Below, one piece after another: positions 47,401 to 59,119 of a DNA stretch of 64,000 nucleotides. The DNA comes from Tubiluchus corallicola. Taxonomy: Eukaryota; Priapulida; Priapulimorpha; Priapulimorphida; Tubiluchidae. Position numbers and translations under genes: made by a program. The notes beneath the pieces were generated by a model. It searched no databases and was not told the origin of the DNA. It was given only the letters and a program-made list of their open reading frames with translations. Numbering within the stretch: the stretch's first letter is position 1; every line of letters starts with the position of its first letter. Location of the stretch: assembly GCA_030141605.1 (NCBI GenBank), contig JAQGDQ010000288.1, positions 163,121-227,120 on the forward strand. The letters are read 5' to 3'.

Positions 47401-49611
47401 AATCTTCTATATGCAAAATCCTTGTTTACTGGAAAGTGTAACGTGAAAGAAATAAAGAACGTGACATGAGTGGAAAATTCACTTCACTTGAGAAACGAAA
47501 ACACTTTTAAACAGAGAAATTAATCATCTGGATGCGTTCTCGTCATCAACATCATCACTAACATCATCATCACCATCATCGTCATCATCACATCATCCTC
47601 TTCATCTCGTCATGGTCATCAGGGGAGGTAATATCTTCATTGTTGCGTTTGTCATTATCAACATCATTATCAGCAACGCTACCTTGTTTTTCATCTTTTT
47701 CCTCTTTTTTATTATTTTTGTGTTTTTTATTTTTGATTGTTCGTCTTGTTGTTTTTGTAATAGCTCGAGAGTTCTTAATTCGTAAAACGGCGTGTGAAAC
47801 TAATTTTCTTATGGCTGACTAATTTTTCTTTGCTTTTAGTTTAGAGTAGACAAAATGGAGACAAAAAATAACAAGAAACACTGTAAGCACTACCCGTCAA
47901 AGGACAATAGACATTGACTTTTTAACGAAGTTTATCTGGTGTTCTTTGGTCTTACTAAAAATGCAATATTCCGATTTTAAGGATTTTCCACAGTGCATGA
48001 GAATTTTTTCTCGGCGCAAATGCCCGACTTTTTTATTATTATTTTATTTTCAATTACTGTTTTATTTTTACTTCAAAACAAAAAAATACATGTCGTAGAT
48101 TACGCTGGCCTATTAATGTTTTTAACCAATAAATCATAAAAAAGTTGATTTTCTTATAAAAGTCTTGCATAAAACATTATCAGACACTATCAAACCTCAG
48201 CAAAGAAAGCTGTTGAGAAATTCCGATAACGAAACTGTGGTTGGAACTATTTTATTTCACAGTATAAATCAAGTTGATCTTGAAATATTGTTTATGCAGT
48301 ACAACGTTGAGCAAAATGACTAAAAACTTAAATTTATTGACAAACAGCTTTCATAAATTTGTCATTTCTTATTTTATTGAATAGTATTCGCGGTGCTTCA
48401 CAGCTAAAGGCATTATGGAATTTGTTCCCTCTCTGGAATCACATCAATATTGTCCAGGACTCTGAACTTTGTTTTCACTTTCATGCAAATCTAACGCGCC
48501 TGTCAGGTTGTCGGATATCAAAATAATTATAGTTGAGATGCATGGAGCATACTACAACTACATGCAAATCTGTAGCTAGCACTGCAATCACTTAGCTCAC
48601 CAATCTACACACGTGTTGAACGCTTTATGCCTTATACAAACACCCGCCGCAAATTTATGGGAAAACCAACCGGGAAGATCTTATCCCGAGTGTTTTAGGC
48701 TGAGCCAGAACTTTGTAGTGTAGTGTAGTGATGCAAATCGCAGCACTAGCTAACTTATAAAGCAAAACAACATTCTAACTGAGGAGTCAAATGGGTGGAT
48801 AAATGAATAAATGAATGAATCAATGGACGAATAAACCAATTAATGAATGAATTACAGGATGAATGAATGAATGAATGAATGAATGAGTGAGTGAGTGAGT
48901 GAGTGAGTGAGTGAGTGAGTGAGTGAGTGAGTGAGTGAGTGAGTGAGTGAGTGAGTGAGTGAGTGAGTGAGTGAGTGGGTGGGTGGGTGTATGGGTTTCG
49001 ATGGATGGATGGATGGATGGATGGATGGATGGATGGATGGATGGATGGATGGATGGATGAATGAATGAATGAGTGAATGAATGAATCGACAAATGAATAA
49101 GTAAATGAACTAAGGCATGAACTGCTGAATGAACTGATACAAAAATAAGTAAAAATGGAAAAATTGATGTGTCTTCTTTTCCTTCTTCTTCTTCTTCTTC
49201 TTCTTCTTCTGTTCCTCTTCTTCTCGTTTTCTCTCATTTTTTTTAAACTCGTTTGTTTCTTTTCGTCTTCTTCTTGTTTTATCTCTTCTTCACATTCTTT
49301 TGTTATTTATTTCCCTTTCTCCATTGATTTTCTGCTTCTACCAAGAAAGTGTAAAGCAATTTTTTTCAGGAAGGCGCCTTGTGATCCGAACGTGCAATCC
49401 AACTCCTGAAAACGCAGGATGTAAGGAGAAGACGGAGATGACTCCGTATGGCAGACTAACCCAGAGAATTTGCTGGTGCAACATTGACATGTGCAATTCT
49501 GGAAACTATTACTGGTTGGATAGCAAAGCTGATTCAAACCGTAATTTTCAAAATGTTGTTTTTGCTGTTTTTGTGGCCACCATAACTAGCGTTTGCAATC
49601 ACTATTCTTGA
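44466..49611 (+). CDS. Three-finger (Ly6/uPAR, quiver-like) secreted or GPI-anchored protein, 147 aa, three exons
   Basis: Exons: 44466-44526, 45664-45804, 49370-49611. All introns are phase 1. Intron 1 is a GC-AG intron (CTAG followed by GCAAGT). The joined frame is 147 codons plus stop. Exon 1 is a signal peptide (hydrophobic [13 protein letters not shown]). Exons 2 and 3 carry the ten-cysteine three-finger pattern: C26, C29 (followed by DS), C37 (CADP), C52, C57, C76 (RTCNP), C85, C102, C104 and C109 in the diagnostic CWCN-DMCN ending. The C-terminus is a hydrophobic segment ([10 protein letters not shown]), which suits a GPI signal. This layout and the CDS and CADP spacing match the invertebrate quiver/Sleepless group of Ly6 proteins, which modulate channels and receptors at the surface. 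Function here is inferred from the family; a free secreted form is the alternative. Confidence 0.88.
46741..46945. repeat. (ATC/GTC)n then (AAC)n trinucleotide tract
   Basis: Interrupted ATC and GTC triplets run from 46741 to about 46868, followed by CAA/AAC triplets to about 46945. The tract lies inside intron 2 of the three-finger gene and creates false poly-Ser/poly-Thr frames. Confidence 0.95.
47546..47612. repeat. (ATC)n microsatellite
   Basis: Interrupted CAT/ATC triplets, about 65 bp, in the same intron as the tract at 46.8 kb. Confidence 0.9.
48800..49086. repeat. Compound tetranucleotide array (GAAT)n-(GAGT)n-(GGAT)n
   Basis: Degenerate GAAT units lead into about 24 near-perfect GAGT units (48884-48978), a GGGT bridge, about 14 GGAT units (49002-49057) and GAAT again to 49086. 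All are one-base variants of the same four-base word. It lies in intron 2 of the three-finger gene, 280 bp before exon 3. Confidence 0.97.
49172..49226. repeat. (CTT)n microsatellite
   Basis: CTT triplets with few interruptions. It is a long pyrimidine run about 145 bp before the acceptor of exon 3 of the three-finger gene. Confidence 0.9.
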
Positions 49612-49885
49612 TACAGGTCTGAAAATGGCCTGTAAGCTCTTCTACGTTTTTGTTGTCGGCGACGTTTGATATTATTGTTATTTTAATAATTATTATGGTA
49701 ATTACAATCGCTTGCTCGATTTTAAAATGTGTAAATAATGAAAACAATTCTCGGCAATGATTGTGAAAAGTAAAGTGTCTTCAAAGTACTAAGTTTGGTT
49801 CATACTTCCAGTTATTTTAATGAGACAATAGCCGAAGGAGCGTGGTGGTCAGGCGAAATGTCCTGTAGACTAGGATATGTTACAG

Positions 49886-49942
49886 ACCCTCGGACTTTGG
49901 TAATATTTGGTAAAAATCACGTTTTTCACTATCGTTGTGGAA
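49886..49942. mobile_element. Fragment related to the 13.6 kb hAT-like element
   Basis: GTAATATTTGGTAAAAA with flanking similarity (CCCTC before, TTTTC-AC then GTTGTG after) aligns with 13623-13675 in the same orientation. The ends of this copy are too diverged to place. Confidence 0.55.
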
Positions 49943-50000
49943 GGCTATAATACGCACTGCTTGTGGCCTGTGTGATTCTACGCTGCATGTCTGTGCTTTC

Positions 50001-50091
50001 GAGTACGTAGCGCCATCTAGTGCTTGGTTTATAATAACAAACCGAGTACGAGTACGACCACCATCTAATGCTTGGTTTATAATAACAACCC
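50001..50091. repeat. Two-copy tandem duplication, 49 bp unit
   Basis: GAGTACG at 50001 and 50050 begins two copies that share CCATCTA-TGCTTGG and TTTATAATAACAA. They differ by a few substitutions. Confidence 0.85.
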
Positions 50092-50558
50092 GAAAACGCA
50101 TTAGGTTTCTAACTACAGTAGTACATTTTCTAGCTAAATTTTGGACGTCTGTTCATACAATGCTGAATTAGGACAATAAAATGTAAAGTAAGAAAAGGAA
50201 AACTGGTAAAATTAATTTTCAATGTTAAGTAACTACTGTGGTTACTTAAATAACGATGCCAAAATTAGTAAGCAAATTTAAATAACACACAGTGCGAATG
50301 TTGGACTAAATGAGTATATACTGAGTATGAAATATTAAAACAAGACTCAGCCACGAATGGACTAGTGAAAAATAATATTGTTAATAAAAGTTCATAAAAT
50401 GATTTACCTATATTTGATCTGACTCTAGGTTTGATGAACTATGCGGCTACTAAACTATGGCAATATGTAAATTAATTCGTTATTATCGTGTTTATTTTAA
50501 TAAAGTTTTTTTAAGTCGTCTGCTTTGTTTTTATGTATATTTTTTAATTCAATTGCAG

Positions 50559-50716
50559 AGCAGTACCCTGACATGACATATTGTGCGAAGTACGTAGTGA
50601 CCTCTATAGACGGAAAAAGTGCTAACTTTATCAATAGAATCCTACAACAAGGAAAAAGAAAACTTCTTTTTTCTTCAATTATTACGAGATTTCGTTGTCC
50701 CCAATCATGTCATTAA
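50559..50716 (+). CDS. Candidate terminal exon, Cys-containing (ShK-like ending)
   Basis: A good acceptor (TTTTAATTCAATTGCAG) ends at 50558 and 52 codons run to TAA at 50714-50716 if entered in phase 1. The peptide has Y-P-D-M-T-YC near its start and RCPQSC at its end, spacing reminiscent of part of a ShK-type cysteine domain but with only three cysteines. All introns of the three-finger gene 1 kb upstream are also phase 1, so this exon could in principle replace its exon 3. A strong internal donor (AA followed by GTACGT at about 50588) gives another reading. Evidence is thin. Confidence 0.25.
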
Positions 50717-52577
50717 GATTTATTTCCTTTTGTGAGCGTAAGTACTTTGGCACTTTAGTGCATTAGTACATTGCACTAATAATCCATTGACCCATATAAT
50801 CATTTCAGCAAGACAAAGACACACTTTAAAGATAAACAAAAATTTGCAATTCATTTACAAAGTTTTTACAACTACATACATACAGTAGTACAAACTTATA
50901 TTACTTGTATAATACTAAATTGTAAAATGTTTTAACTGGAATAGCTGCTGGCAAAACCTTGCCATGTAAAAATCAGTGAACAAGGAGAGCAGAGAGTATA
51001 AATTATACAAACATTATTGAAAGACGTGACATGAGTTAATTATTAAGAAAACATGTTGATGTTATGATAAAAAAGCAAATGCAAATTCATCATTCTAAGA
51101 AAAGCTGATTGATAGACGTGCATGAAACGTTATTAATGCATGGTTTAGATGTAAACGTACGGCAAGTGAATAATATTATGGACATAAAACGACCTTCGAA
51201 AAGGTTCATATGTTTGATGAATTCAGAAAGCTTGAGAACGAGCAAATCCCACTATTCCATCTCAGGATCTGGATTGCTTGCTCAAGTTTTAAGAAGTGGT
51301 TCCAGCTTCTAGTTCTAAAAACGAATCTAATTCCACTCCCAAACTTACTTTCTGTACTATAAACTTTTTCGTAAATATAATTTCTAAAAGATACCAATAT
51401 CAATTTCTCGAAACTACTAATTTTCTAAAAAAGGGAACGTAGTTCTATTTCAAAGTTCAAGAAAATTATTTCTTCTCTTATCTTCTCGAGTAGTTTGTTT
51501 TTGAAGCAAAGGTGTTAAGACGAAATTAAGGCAATGATTCCTAGCAATACTGTGCACCAATGGCTTTTTATAAGCTACTTTATACCTAGGACGAAAAACA
51601 TAATAGTTGGAAAAAACTAAATAAAACTTGTATAAAACTTTTGGTAAGTCGAGAACAGAATAACTACAAAGTTCTAGTTCGAGTCCCTTTACCGAAATAC
51701 ATGAGCTAGATTCTCTAACTTCTAGGATCCGGGAATTTCACTTAAAGCACAATAAAACACTGTTTTAAATAAAGCTTTAAAAATTCGTTTAGAAATTTTA
51801 TATCACTTACGTGCGGTCTTATTGCATACAGGGTTTGCGTTAGCAGTAACGCTGTATAAAATTTGTGAACTTAAACTCAGCAAAGGCCGTTAGGCACAGC
51901 TATTTTGACGATAAATCGTTTGAAACAAAATTAGATAACATTGCGTAGGGTTTGAGAATTCCCTTTTCGTCCCCCTTTACAGTGCTCGGCTTGTTACAAA
52001 CAAATCAAAATGATCTGCTGCCTGCAACAAAAGCGCTGCAAATGAAGCCCATTTAAAAAATACAATAATACGAGACTACTAGGAAAAAACTAACAAACTA
52101 AAAAATGCAAACGAAATTTAAATTGCGTGTTTGTAAATCGATAGATTTTGAACACTTGTCGAGTGAAATGGTTAAAGTCAAGCTGCATTCACATGTTGAT
52201 AAAAAACACAGTAACGGCAACGGTAAAGCTTGGCAGGCAGAGGCAATTTTATCACTATTTCTAGAATTGGTTCACAAAATAATTACTTTACTGAATATTT
52301 TTTGTGCAGACTACATTTCCTTGCCGTATATATGCAATAGCACCGGTTTCCAGGATGTAGCGGCACTCGTGCATTTCGGACATTGATGGTGACGGTTCAG
52401 GTTTTTCTTCGGAGGACTATGTTACTCGTGCATAATCCAAACGCCCAGGCGTTTGCCTTGACAGGTACTCAAAAATGTTCTTACTACTACACTACAGTAC
52501 TGGAATTTTGTGGCCGCGGCAATTACAACTGTACCTATAATTACCCTTAATCAATTCAGTGTTGTCTTAATCATCGA

Positions 52578-52631
52578 GTGTATAAAAGAACGTAGCCAAA
52601 ACAAAGAGTTATTTAATGTAAACTTAAATAC
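52578..52631. repeat. Dispersed repeat, copy 1
   Basis: GTGTATAAAAGAACG, then CCAAAACAAAG and TGTAAACTTAAAT, recurs in direct orientation at 54929-54981 with few differences. The two copies flank the methyltransferase gene. Confidence 0.75.
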
Positions 52632-52849
52632 ATAAAAAAAAACAAATTTTCAGTAACAGTGCCTGCCATTCACTAATAAATAAAATCTCTGCACACAGCT
52701 TCGAATTCACCTTGACACTCAAATAAGGTGCACAGACTCGCGGTCGTGCGGTATTTGGTGCGCGAAAAACAGTGACCAAAAAATTTTATGAATTAAGCAC
52801 ACGATTTATATCACAATAATTGCTATTAAATCACAACATTAGCAGGATC

Positions 52850-53944
52850 TCACTGCTCTGAAACTAACAACATCTCAAACCCTGGTTTCTTTCTACCAAT
52901 GTAATATATGCCGGTTTCGTTACACTCTCTCCACAAGTTACCCAGCGTCGGCTTCGTGTTGGTGAAAATGGGTTCGAATCCAGCAAGGAACTTCTCAAGC
53001 ACTATAAGTGAGATTCGAATCGGATGAAGATTATACGATCCTAATGTGCACCTCCCGTGTGCCGGGGTCTCGTACCATCTCTCGTGCCAGATTAGGATAC
53101 CGTTGTCTTTAAGTGATGTGTAAATGTTCTGCAGGAACTCCAGTGCGTCTTGGACGTGTTCAATGACGTTGATGCTGATCAGAGAATCGAATGCGTGTGG
53201 TCGTGAGAATGCTTCACCAGGTGATGACACGATGGTTGTTGGATAATCAAGGATTTGGCCGTCTTTGTATGTGCACGTGTCAACTCGATTCATGTAAATT
53301 TTAGCCATGGGTTCAACCAATGTAATGTGCTTTACTTTTAATTTAGATCGAATTTGTAGCATGTAATACACCTGAGTGAAAGGTCCAGCTCCAATCTCAG
53401 CAAGATTTCCCAGATGTGTTGGCACGTGACTAAAGCCCACAAAGCCCTCCAGGTGTTCGAACGTGCGATCGCCTTGCTCTCTCCTCTTCGTCCAGGTGTG
53501 CAGCTCCGCCCTTTGCGCTCGCGTCCAGATGAACAAGGGAACCTGGATTATTCCCGTTTCCGGATGTGCAAAGCAAGTGGGAGAGAGATGCGTGTCCGGC
53601 ATGAACTTGTCGTATGTCGCTGTTTGGTTAAGATTTGGACACTTCTTCAAGGTACGCCTGTCCACGTGCAGCTTTTCACAACACCCCTCACCAATGTAAC
53701 TGGGATGACAGAAACAATAATTAAAATACCATCTCCCGTGGGTAGGGCACCCACAGTGGGACCCTGTTGTCTCGTTACGGCTCACCTTTTCCACATAATT
53801 TTCTTCTTCGAGTAATGAATGCGTGCGCACTCGTTGAAATATTAGAACACTGCCCAGAATTGCGAAAAAAATTAACATGAACGCGAAAGCCGCTGAACCA
53901 GGCTTTAGAAAAGCCACTTTCATTTCCTCCCATGACAAAACCAT
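52850..53944 (-). CDS. Type II membrane protein with class I SAM methyltransferase domain, 364 aa
   Basis: Predicted Golgi/ER-type anchored enzyme. A short cytoplasmic N-terminus precedes a membrane segment at about 18-36, then comes a lumenal part. Residues 64-89 hold a compact Cys-rich EGF-like motif (C64, C66, C77, C79, C88, C89). Residues 180-330 form a class I methyltransferase: motif I LAEIGAGPF (181-189), acidic E211 after strand 2 (ITLVEP), then FDSLISINVIEHV (252-264) and a following ILIWHERWYE strand. The fold resembles Methyltransf_11-type domains. The acceptor is unknown; a membrane-tethered lumenal position suggests a glycan or secreted small molecule, which is inference. Single exon, first ATG in frame; no upstream exon could be confirmed. 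Confidence 0.85.
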   Translation of the reverse strand: MVLSWEEMKVAFLKPGSAAFAFMLIFFAILGSVLIFQRVRTHSLLEEENYVEKVSRNETTGSHCGCPTHGRWYFNYCFCHPSYIGEGCCEKLHVDRRTLKKCPNLNQTATYDKFMPDTHLSPTCFAHPETGIIQVPLFIWTRAQRAELHTWTKRREQGDRTFEHLEGFVGFSHVPTHLGNLAEIGAGPFTQVYYMLQIRSKLKVKHITLVEPMAKIYMNRVDTCTYKDGQILDYPTTIVSSPGEAFSRPHAFDSLISINVIEHVQDALEFLQNIYTSLKDNGILIWHERWYETPAHGRCTLGSYNLHPIRISLIVLEKFLAGFEPIFTNTKPTLGNLWRECNETGIYYIGRKKPGFEMLLVSEQ

Positions 53945-54226
53945 AACGCACGTTGTTGAACTCCTGCAGTAAACCAGGAAACTTGGTTGGAAAGCTCTGC
54001 ACTATTGCGAGACTTGTGTTAGAATACCTGCCAGCGTAACGACCTCTGAAAGATAAACAGAAATACTTGGAAAAGTTATTCAAGCCTAACGTTTAGAGCC
54101 TATTGTGCACTGGCATTGTAAAAAAAAGCAGTGAAAAACAAATATAGCAACGTACAGCCGTACACGCAAAAAACTAAAATTTTATTTTAAAACAAGCATC
54201 AGGTTTAGATATCGTCATTTACACAC

Positions 54227-54800
54227 ATACATAATCTTTTTTTAAAGTCGGGTGTACAAGGGAAGAACGTTAGCCAAATAGGCTATAGGCATCATACCGA
54301 CTATAATACACTATGTTAAAAGTTTAATTTTTAACTACTGCTTTTACATACACTACTGCTATGTTAAACGTGCAGTATTACTTAAATTGGAAATAAAATC
54401 CAAAGATGAAAAAACAAAAACGAAAATATGGTACTCTGCAAAATATAAAACAAAATCATACAAGCAAGAATAAAAACAAGACAGTCACAAAAATGAATAA
54501 TAAAAATATTTAAAAAGGTGAGCATCACCTTAATTCTGAGAATATGAAAAGATTATGCGGAGATAAAATGATCAGAAAACACTAAAACTGATTCACTAAA
54601 AATTTTGAAGATACAGAGTACTTGAAAACAATTAAAGCTAATTAGGTAGCACAAGATGATCATCTACATATATCCCCGCTATATTTCTTAATTTGCCTCA
54701 AAAACTATAGTTAGTAACTACGCGCAAATGATATGGCAATTCATTCCAAATTTCAGAATACTATTCTAAGTTTCCAAGGAATCCAAATTTAATTTAATTT
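54227..54800 (-). mobile_element. LINE 3' remnant (end of RT frame plus 3' UTR)
   Basis: Read on the minus strand, a W-N-E-LPYHLR-like block near 54745 marks the usual end of a non-LTR RT frame. It is followed by a 3' UTR that ends near 54227 with TTTAAA, then GATTATGTATG. The last 170 bp are homologous to 59120-59280. All frames are broken. Confidence 0.6.
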
Positions 54801-54928
54801 TACTTTTACAAGATACAAACCAAATTAATCACAAATATTTGAAAAAAATCATTGTCCAAAATCATTTTAATGTGTATTTACTCACTTAACAAGATAAAAA
54901 AGTAGCTATTCACAAATTTATTGTTATA

Positions 54929-54981
54929 GTGTATAAAAGAACGCAACCAAAACAAAGTGTTTATGGATGTAAACTTAAATG
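54929..54981. repeat. Dispersed repeat, copy 2
   Basis: Partner of 52578-52631 in direct orientation. Of unknown type, possibly part of a longer degraded insertion. Confidence 0.75.
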
Positions 54982-57098
54982 CAGCCATGATAAAATACTG
55001 ATCTTAAATTTTTCGTTTAACAAAAACAAAGTTTTTGGGTGTCTACGTTTACTTTACACATGTAAAAAGCAAAAATTGTGATCGAGTTCTTAAAATTTTG
55101 AAATTTGTCAATACTTATGAATATTTAATTTCGATCTAACTAATACAAATAACGCAATTAATTAAATGAATTGCTACGTGTTTTTCATTTTAACTTTAAT
55201 CAGCATGCTCTGCATAATTGAGTAGCAGGAATGTATACATGTTCAAACTACACATTGCAAAAAATTAGCATTAAATTTATCACTCTAAAAATATTTCTTT
55301 GGTGTTTTTCGTAACATTACTTTTCAAAAGTCAGCAAAAATAACACGATATTTTTATACTCACCACAAATATTCTCATTAAAAGTCGTTTTTCAAGAACT
55401 TCTTCACAGTCCAGTGAAAAAAAATTCAAAAATACACAAAGTTTTTCTGTCAAACGTTTCTATGTACGTTAGTTTTTTAACGCAACTTTTTTGTTCAAAA
55501 AACTTTTTAAATATTGCAGTAAAACTTCTAAATACATATCACATAAAATATACGAATGATGGCGAGCGCTGGTGAGCTACGAGCTGGAGGGCCCAGACAT
55601 AGCGTAAGAACAAAATAACCCCATCTGACTAAACTGGATATTCTAAATCTAATTTAAAATTTATGGCACGCACTTTCATCACTAAAGCATAAATAGCAGC
55701 ATAACAAGCCTGAAGTTAAAATATTCAAACAGTTGTCTATGTCAGGGATTAATTTGTTGATCTGACCCAAAGGTGCGACCTTTCCGTTCGTGACCCATGA
55801 ACGCAATGTCAGAAAATTCTGAATCAGGCGCCGCGTTTAGACTCGACTAGAGGATTTCCTCTTGAAAGCTCTTTCTGAGTGTAAGCTCGCAAGTGTGAAC
55901 AGCTTTGCGAGTTCTCTCGGCAAGTGCAAACTCTCCAAGAGTTGATGACAGTGTTTCTCGTGAGTTTCCTGCAGACAAGCTCCACAACACTCAGAGAGAA
56001 TTCTCGATAGAAAACGTGCCGTAGTGCACAATTTTAAACCTTTATTTTAATGACTGCGTGGCATATTTTTACGTAGTTCCCTATAGGGAGTACGTCGTGC
56101 TCATATTTATGTACTAAGTTGTACGCTAAACCTTTTTTTTAAATTCCTTTTAACCACAAGAGTTAAAATGTGTGGAATCAGATTGATTTTAACACTGTTA
56201 GCGCCCCCTTGTAATTCATTATTCTGCGCCAGATTATCGGCTTCCAGTCTTTTACTGTTTTGCAAATTTAATCATTTTATTTAATTTATTATATTCAGTT
56301 TTCATGATAATTAAGTAAATAAGCTAAAGGTAACTCGATAATAGAATTACACAGTATCTGTAAAAATTCAAAAAAATCCAAAATAAAAAATTAAAAAATT
56401 TGTAGAGTTATAGACAATACACTATGGCTAAGAAGTCAATTTACTTAATTAACTTAGCCAATATACGAAGCATAAAAATTATAGAAAGATCGAAATAAAG
56501 ACATAAACTAAAGAGAAAAGACGGGTTATAATTTAGAAACGTAAACGGTATATATCCGTACTTACATGTGTCTATCAAGAGTTCAGTTGTGACGTAGTCA
56601 ACATTCTTTTTTCCTAGCTTGTGGAAGTATCGAAGGATTTCCTGTCTATTAAAAGATTATCTGTACTAGACGTTAAATTATTAAGCACTTCATATGTAAC
56701 AGCTCTACCGAGGAAAACTGTTTCAAACAATCTGTTATACAATAAACTTTATAAAGTTGGAGTTTATATTCGTAAAAATCATAATGTTGTAGTCATAGAT
56801 TTTTAAAATTAAAACCGTTTTTGCCTTGTGCCACTGAATGTGCCAAAGCAAAAAGTGCGTGGCAGGGGGATAATCTGTCAATGTACAGGCCTAACTCGTC
56901 TGAGTAGAACATTAAAGAAAAATGTTGCGATGACTTGATTTAATCACTGAAACGGGATTTACGCGCTCTGTTAGTGTTATGAAACTGTGACGTTTGCAGT
57001 AACATTATCATTAACTGCTTTGTTTCTTGTGTTAATTGAGAGCTGTCAGGCGCTATTGAAATAACCTGAAATAAACGGAACTGAACCGAACCGAATTG

Positions 57099-57236
57099 CG
57101 AAAGCGTATTAGGGCCATGATATTCGATTACAGAAAAATCTGGTTATAACCAATTTTTTGCAATCCGACTGTAAAAAAATCTGGTTGTAACTAGTTTTTT
57201 TTTATAATCGGATATCATGGCCCTAACACGCTTTCG
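57099..57236. mobile_element. Palindromic MITE, 138 bp
   Basis: Left arm CGAAAGCGTATTAGGGCC (from 57099) is matched inverted by GGCCCTAACACGCTTTCG (ending 57236). Inverted homology extends about 35 bp (GATATTCGATTA against TAATCGGATATC). Two direct copies of AAAAATCTGGTT sit inside the arms. The whole could fold into one hairpin. No target duplication was identified. Confidence 0.8.
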
Positions 57237-57439
57237 TACCGAACAGACTTGCTGGTCTATTACCTATAAAACGTCATCATCAGACAGTAGTATGGTCATG
57301 AATTGAGTTTGTAACGCAGAACTTAATCCCTTTTCTTTCTTATTGCACATTGATGACTTACTTTTACAGTAAACAATTATATATTTACATATTTACAAAT
57401 ATTGGCGCACGTTGAACTGAATAAGCCATATAATGTGTG

Positions 57440-57830
57440 TGTCAAAATATGTTATTTATTTGAAAAATTTACATCAATCTAACTAAAGTATAAAATACTT
57501 GTTTACAAAATGTTTTGCTGTACAATAAAACTAAATTAAATAAATCATCAGACATTAAAATAAGACGTAAAATAGACTGGATGTAAGACAAGTTAGATTA
57601 CAAAATACAATCCGAGAAGCCATCAAGGATAATTTACACTACAAAATATAAATTACACTACTGAATGCAATTTAATATAAGTCACAAATCGATACAAGCC
57701 GACGCAAAAATACAGAATATAATTAAGTTCAGAAAGTAAATTTTTAAGCAGCTTTTTAAAACTGTTTTTTGAATTTCAGGTGGGTGAAGAGGCAAGATAT
57801 AGAAGCTATTTTTACCAGAATTGATTTTAA
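57440..57830 (-). mobile_element. Probable LINE 3' remnant
   Basis: On the minus strand, a short F-K-x-LLK-type coding tail near 57760-57720 is followed by a T-rich 3' UTR ending in AAATAAATAAC near 57445. It is typical of non-LTR 3' ends but has no strong RT motif, so the class is inferred. Confidence 0.4.
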
Positions 57831-58693
57831 TTTTCATTTAGTAATTAGCGATTAGCTGTGGCTCGATGAATTTCCTCTTGTCTAACCAGCTTGTTCATTA
57901 GGTAGACAGGACCACAAATATTTACGCATTTATAAAGTAGTAGTCCTACGTGAACGTAATATCTAGTTGACAGAGATAACAATTTTAAACTTGAGTACAA
58001 AAATCAATGGTAAGTAAAGTAATTGTTAAACGATCCGACAAGCTTTATTATACAGAATATTTGGGGAAGTTGCATGAAAACTGACGATCATTAATACTAT
58101 TATACTCTGTTCATTGGCACTATTGTACATGGCATCTTTCATTAGAAGACCTAATCAAACAAAATAGGGTTTGTTTAACTAACGTTTAGCTTCCTTTCAT
58201 TTACATCAAACTCACAAATCATCTATTTGTTGCCATAATGCCTTTTGGCAAGTCAACGTCTAAATGCTTAATGCAAAAAGACAGCGTGTGAACAGAAGCA
58301 ATTTAGATATCGCGTTGTTGCGCACGCAGCAACTGTCACAAGTTTAATATATTGTCTTCAGCGCAGGTCCTGTGATATTCGGTTGACCAGAATTATTAAT
58401 CATGCAGCCATTCTCGGCAAATGAATCTTTCTGTTCAATTTTTTCTAAAGTTAAAAATTCTTCGTGAAAAGATTTTAAAAGCGTTTAAGTAGACTGGATG
58501 TCTCAAATGTAAGTTATAACAAATTAAATTGTCTCTAGAGAATTATGATAATTTTATTTATATAGTCTTTGTAGATATTATTTGCAAATGTGTCTAGCTT
58601 TCTTGCATGTTGAATTGCATCTTATTTATAACGAGCGCTGGATTAGTAAGATAAATCAAAAAATCTCTCTTTCCTTCTCCACAGAAACAACAA

Positions 58694-58981
<288 letters not shown>

Positions 58982-59119
58982 TACGTGCGTGCATGCGTCT
59001 ATGTGTGGATAGAACTTCAAATTTAGATTCATTTTAGTCCGGAATGCGAAGCATTGGATAACTCGCTTTATTAAGTTTTTTAATCCCAACTGCTTGAATA
59101 TGTCATACATAATACTTAC

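Larger units (their letters stand above)
49612..52849. other. Spacer between the three-finger gene and the methyltransferase
   Basis: 3' flank of the three-finger gene, a fragment related to the 13.6 kb hAT element (49886-49942), a 49-bp tandem duplication (50001-50091), one candidate Cys-containing exon (50559-50716) and otherwise AT-rich DNA. The 52105-52386 frame has no recognisable feature. Confidence 0.45.

Noticed and set aside
48755-49237. His/Ser/Thr/Pro-repeat open frames on the minus strand
   Set aside because: Frames read through the GAGT/GGAT tetranucleotide array.
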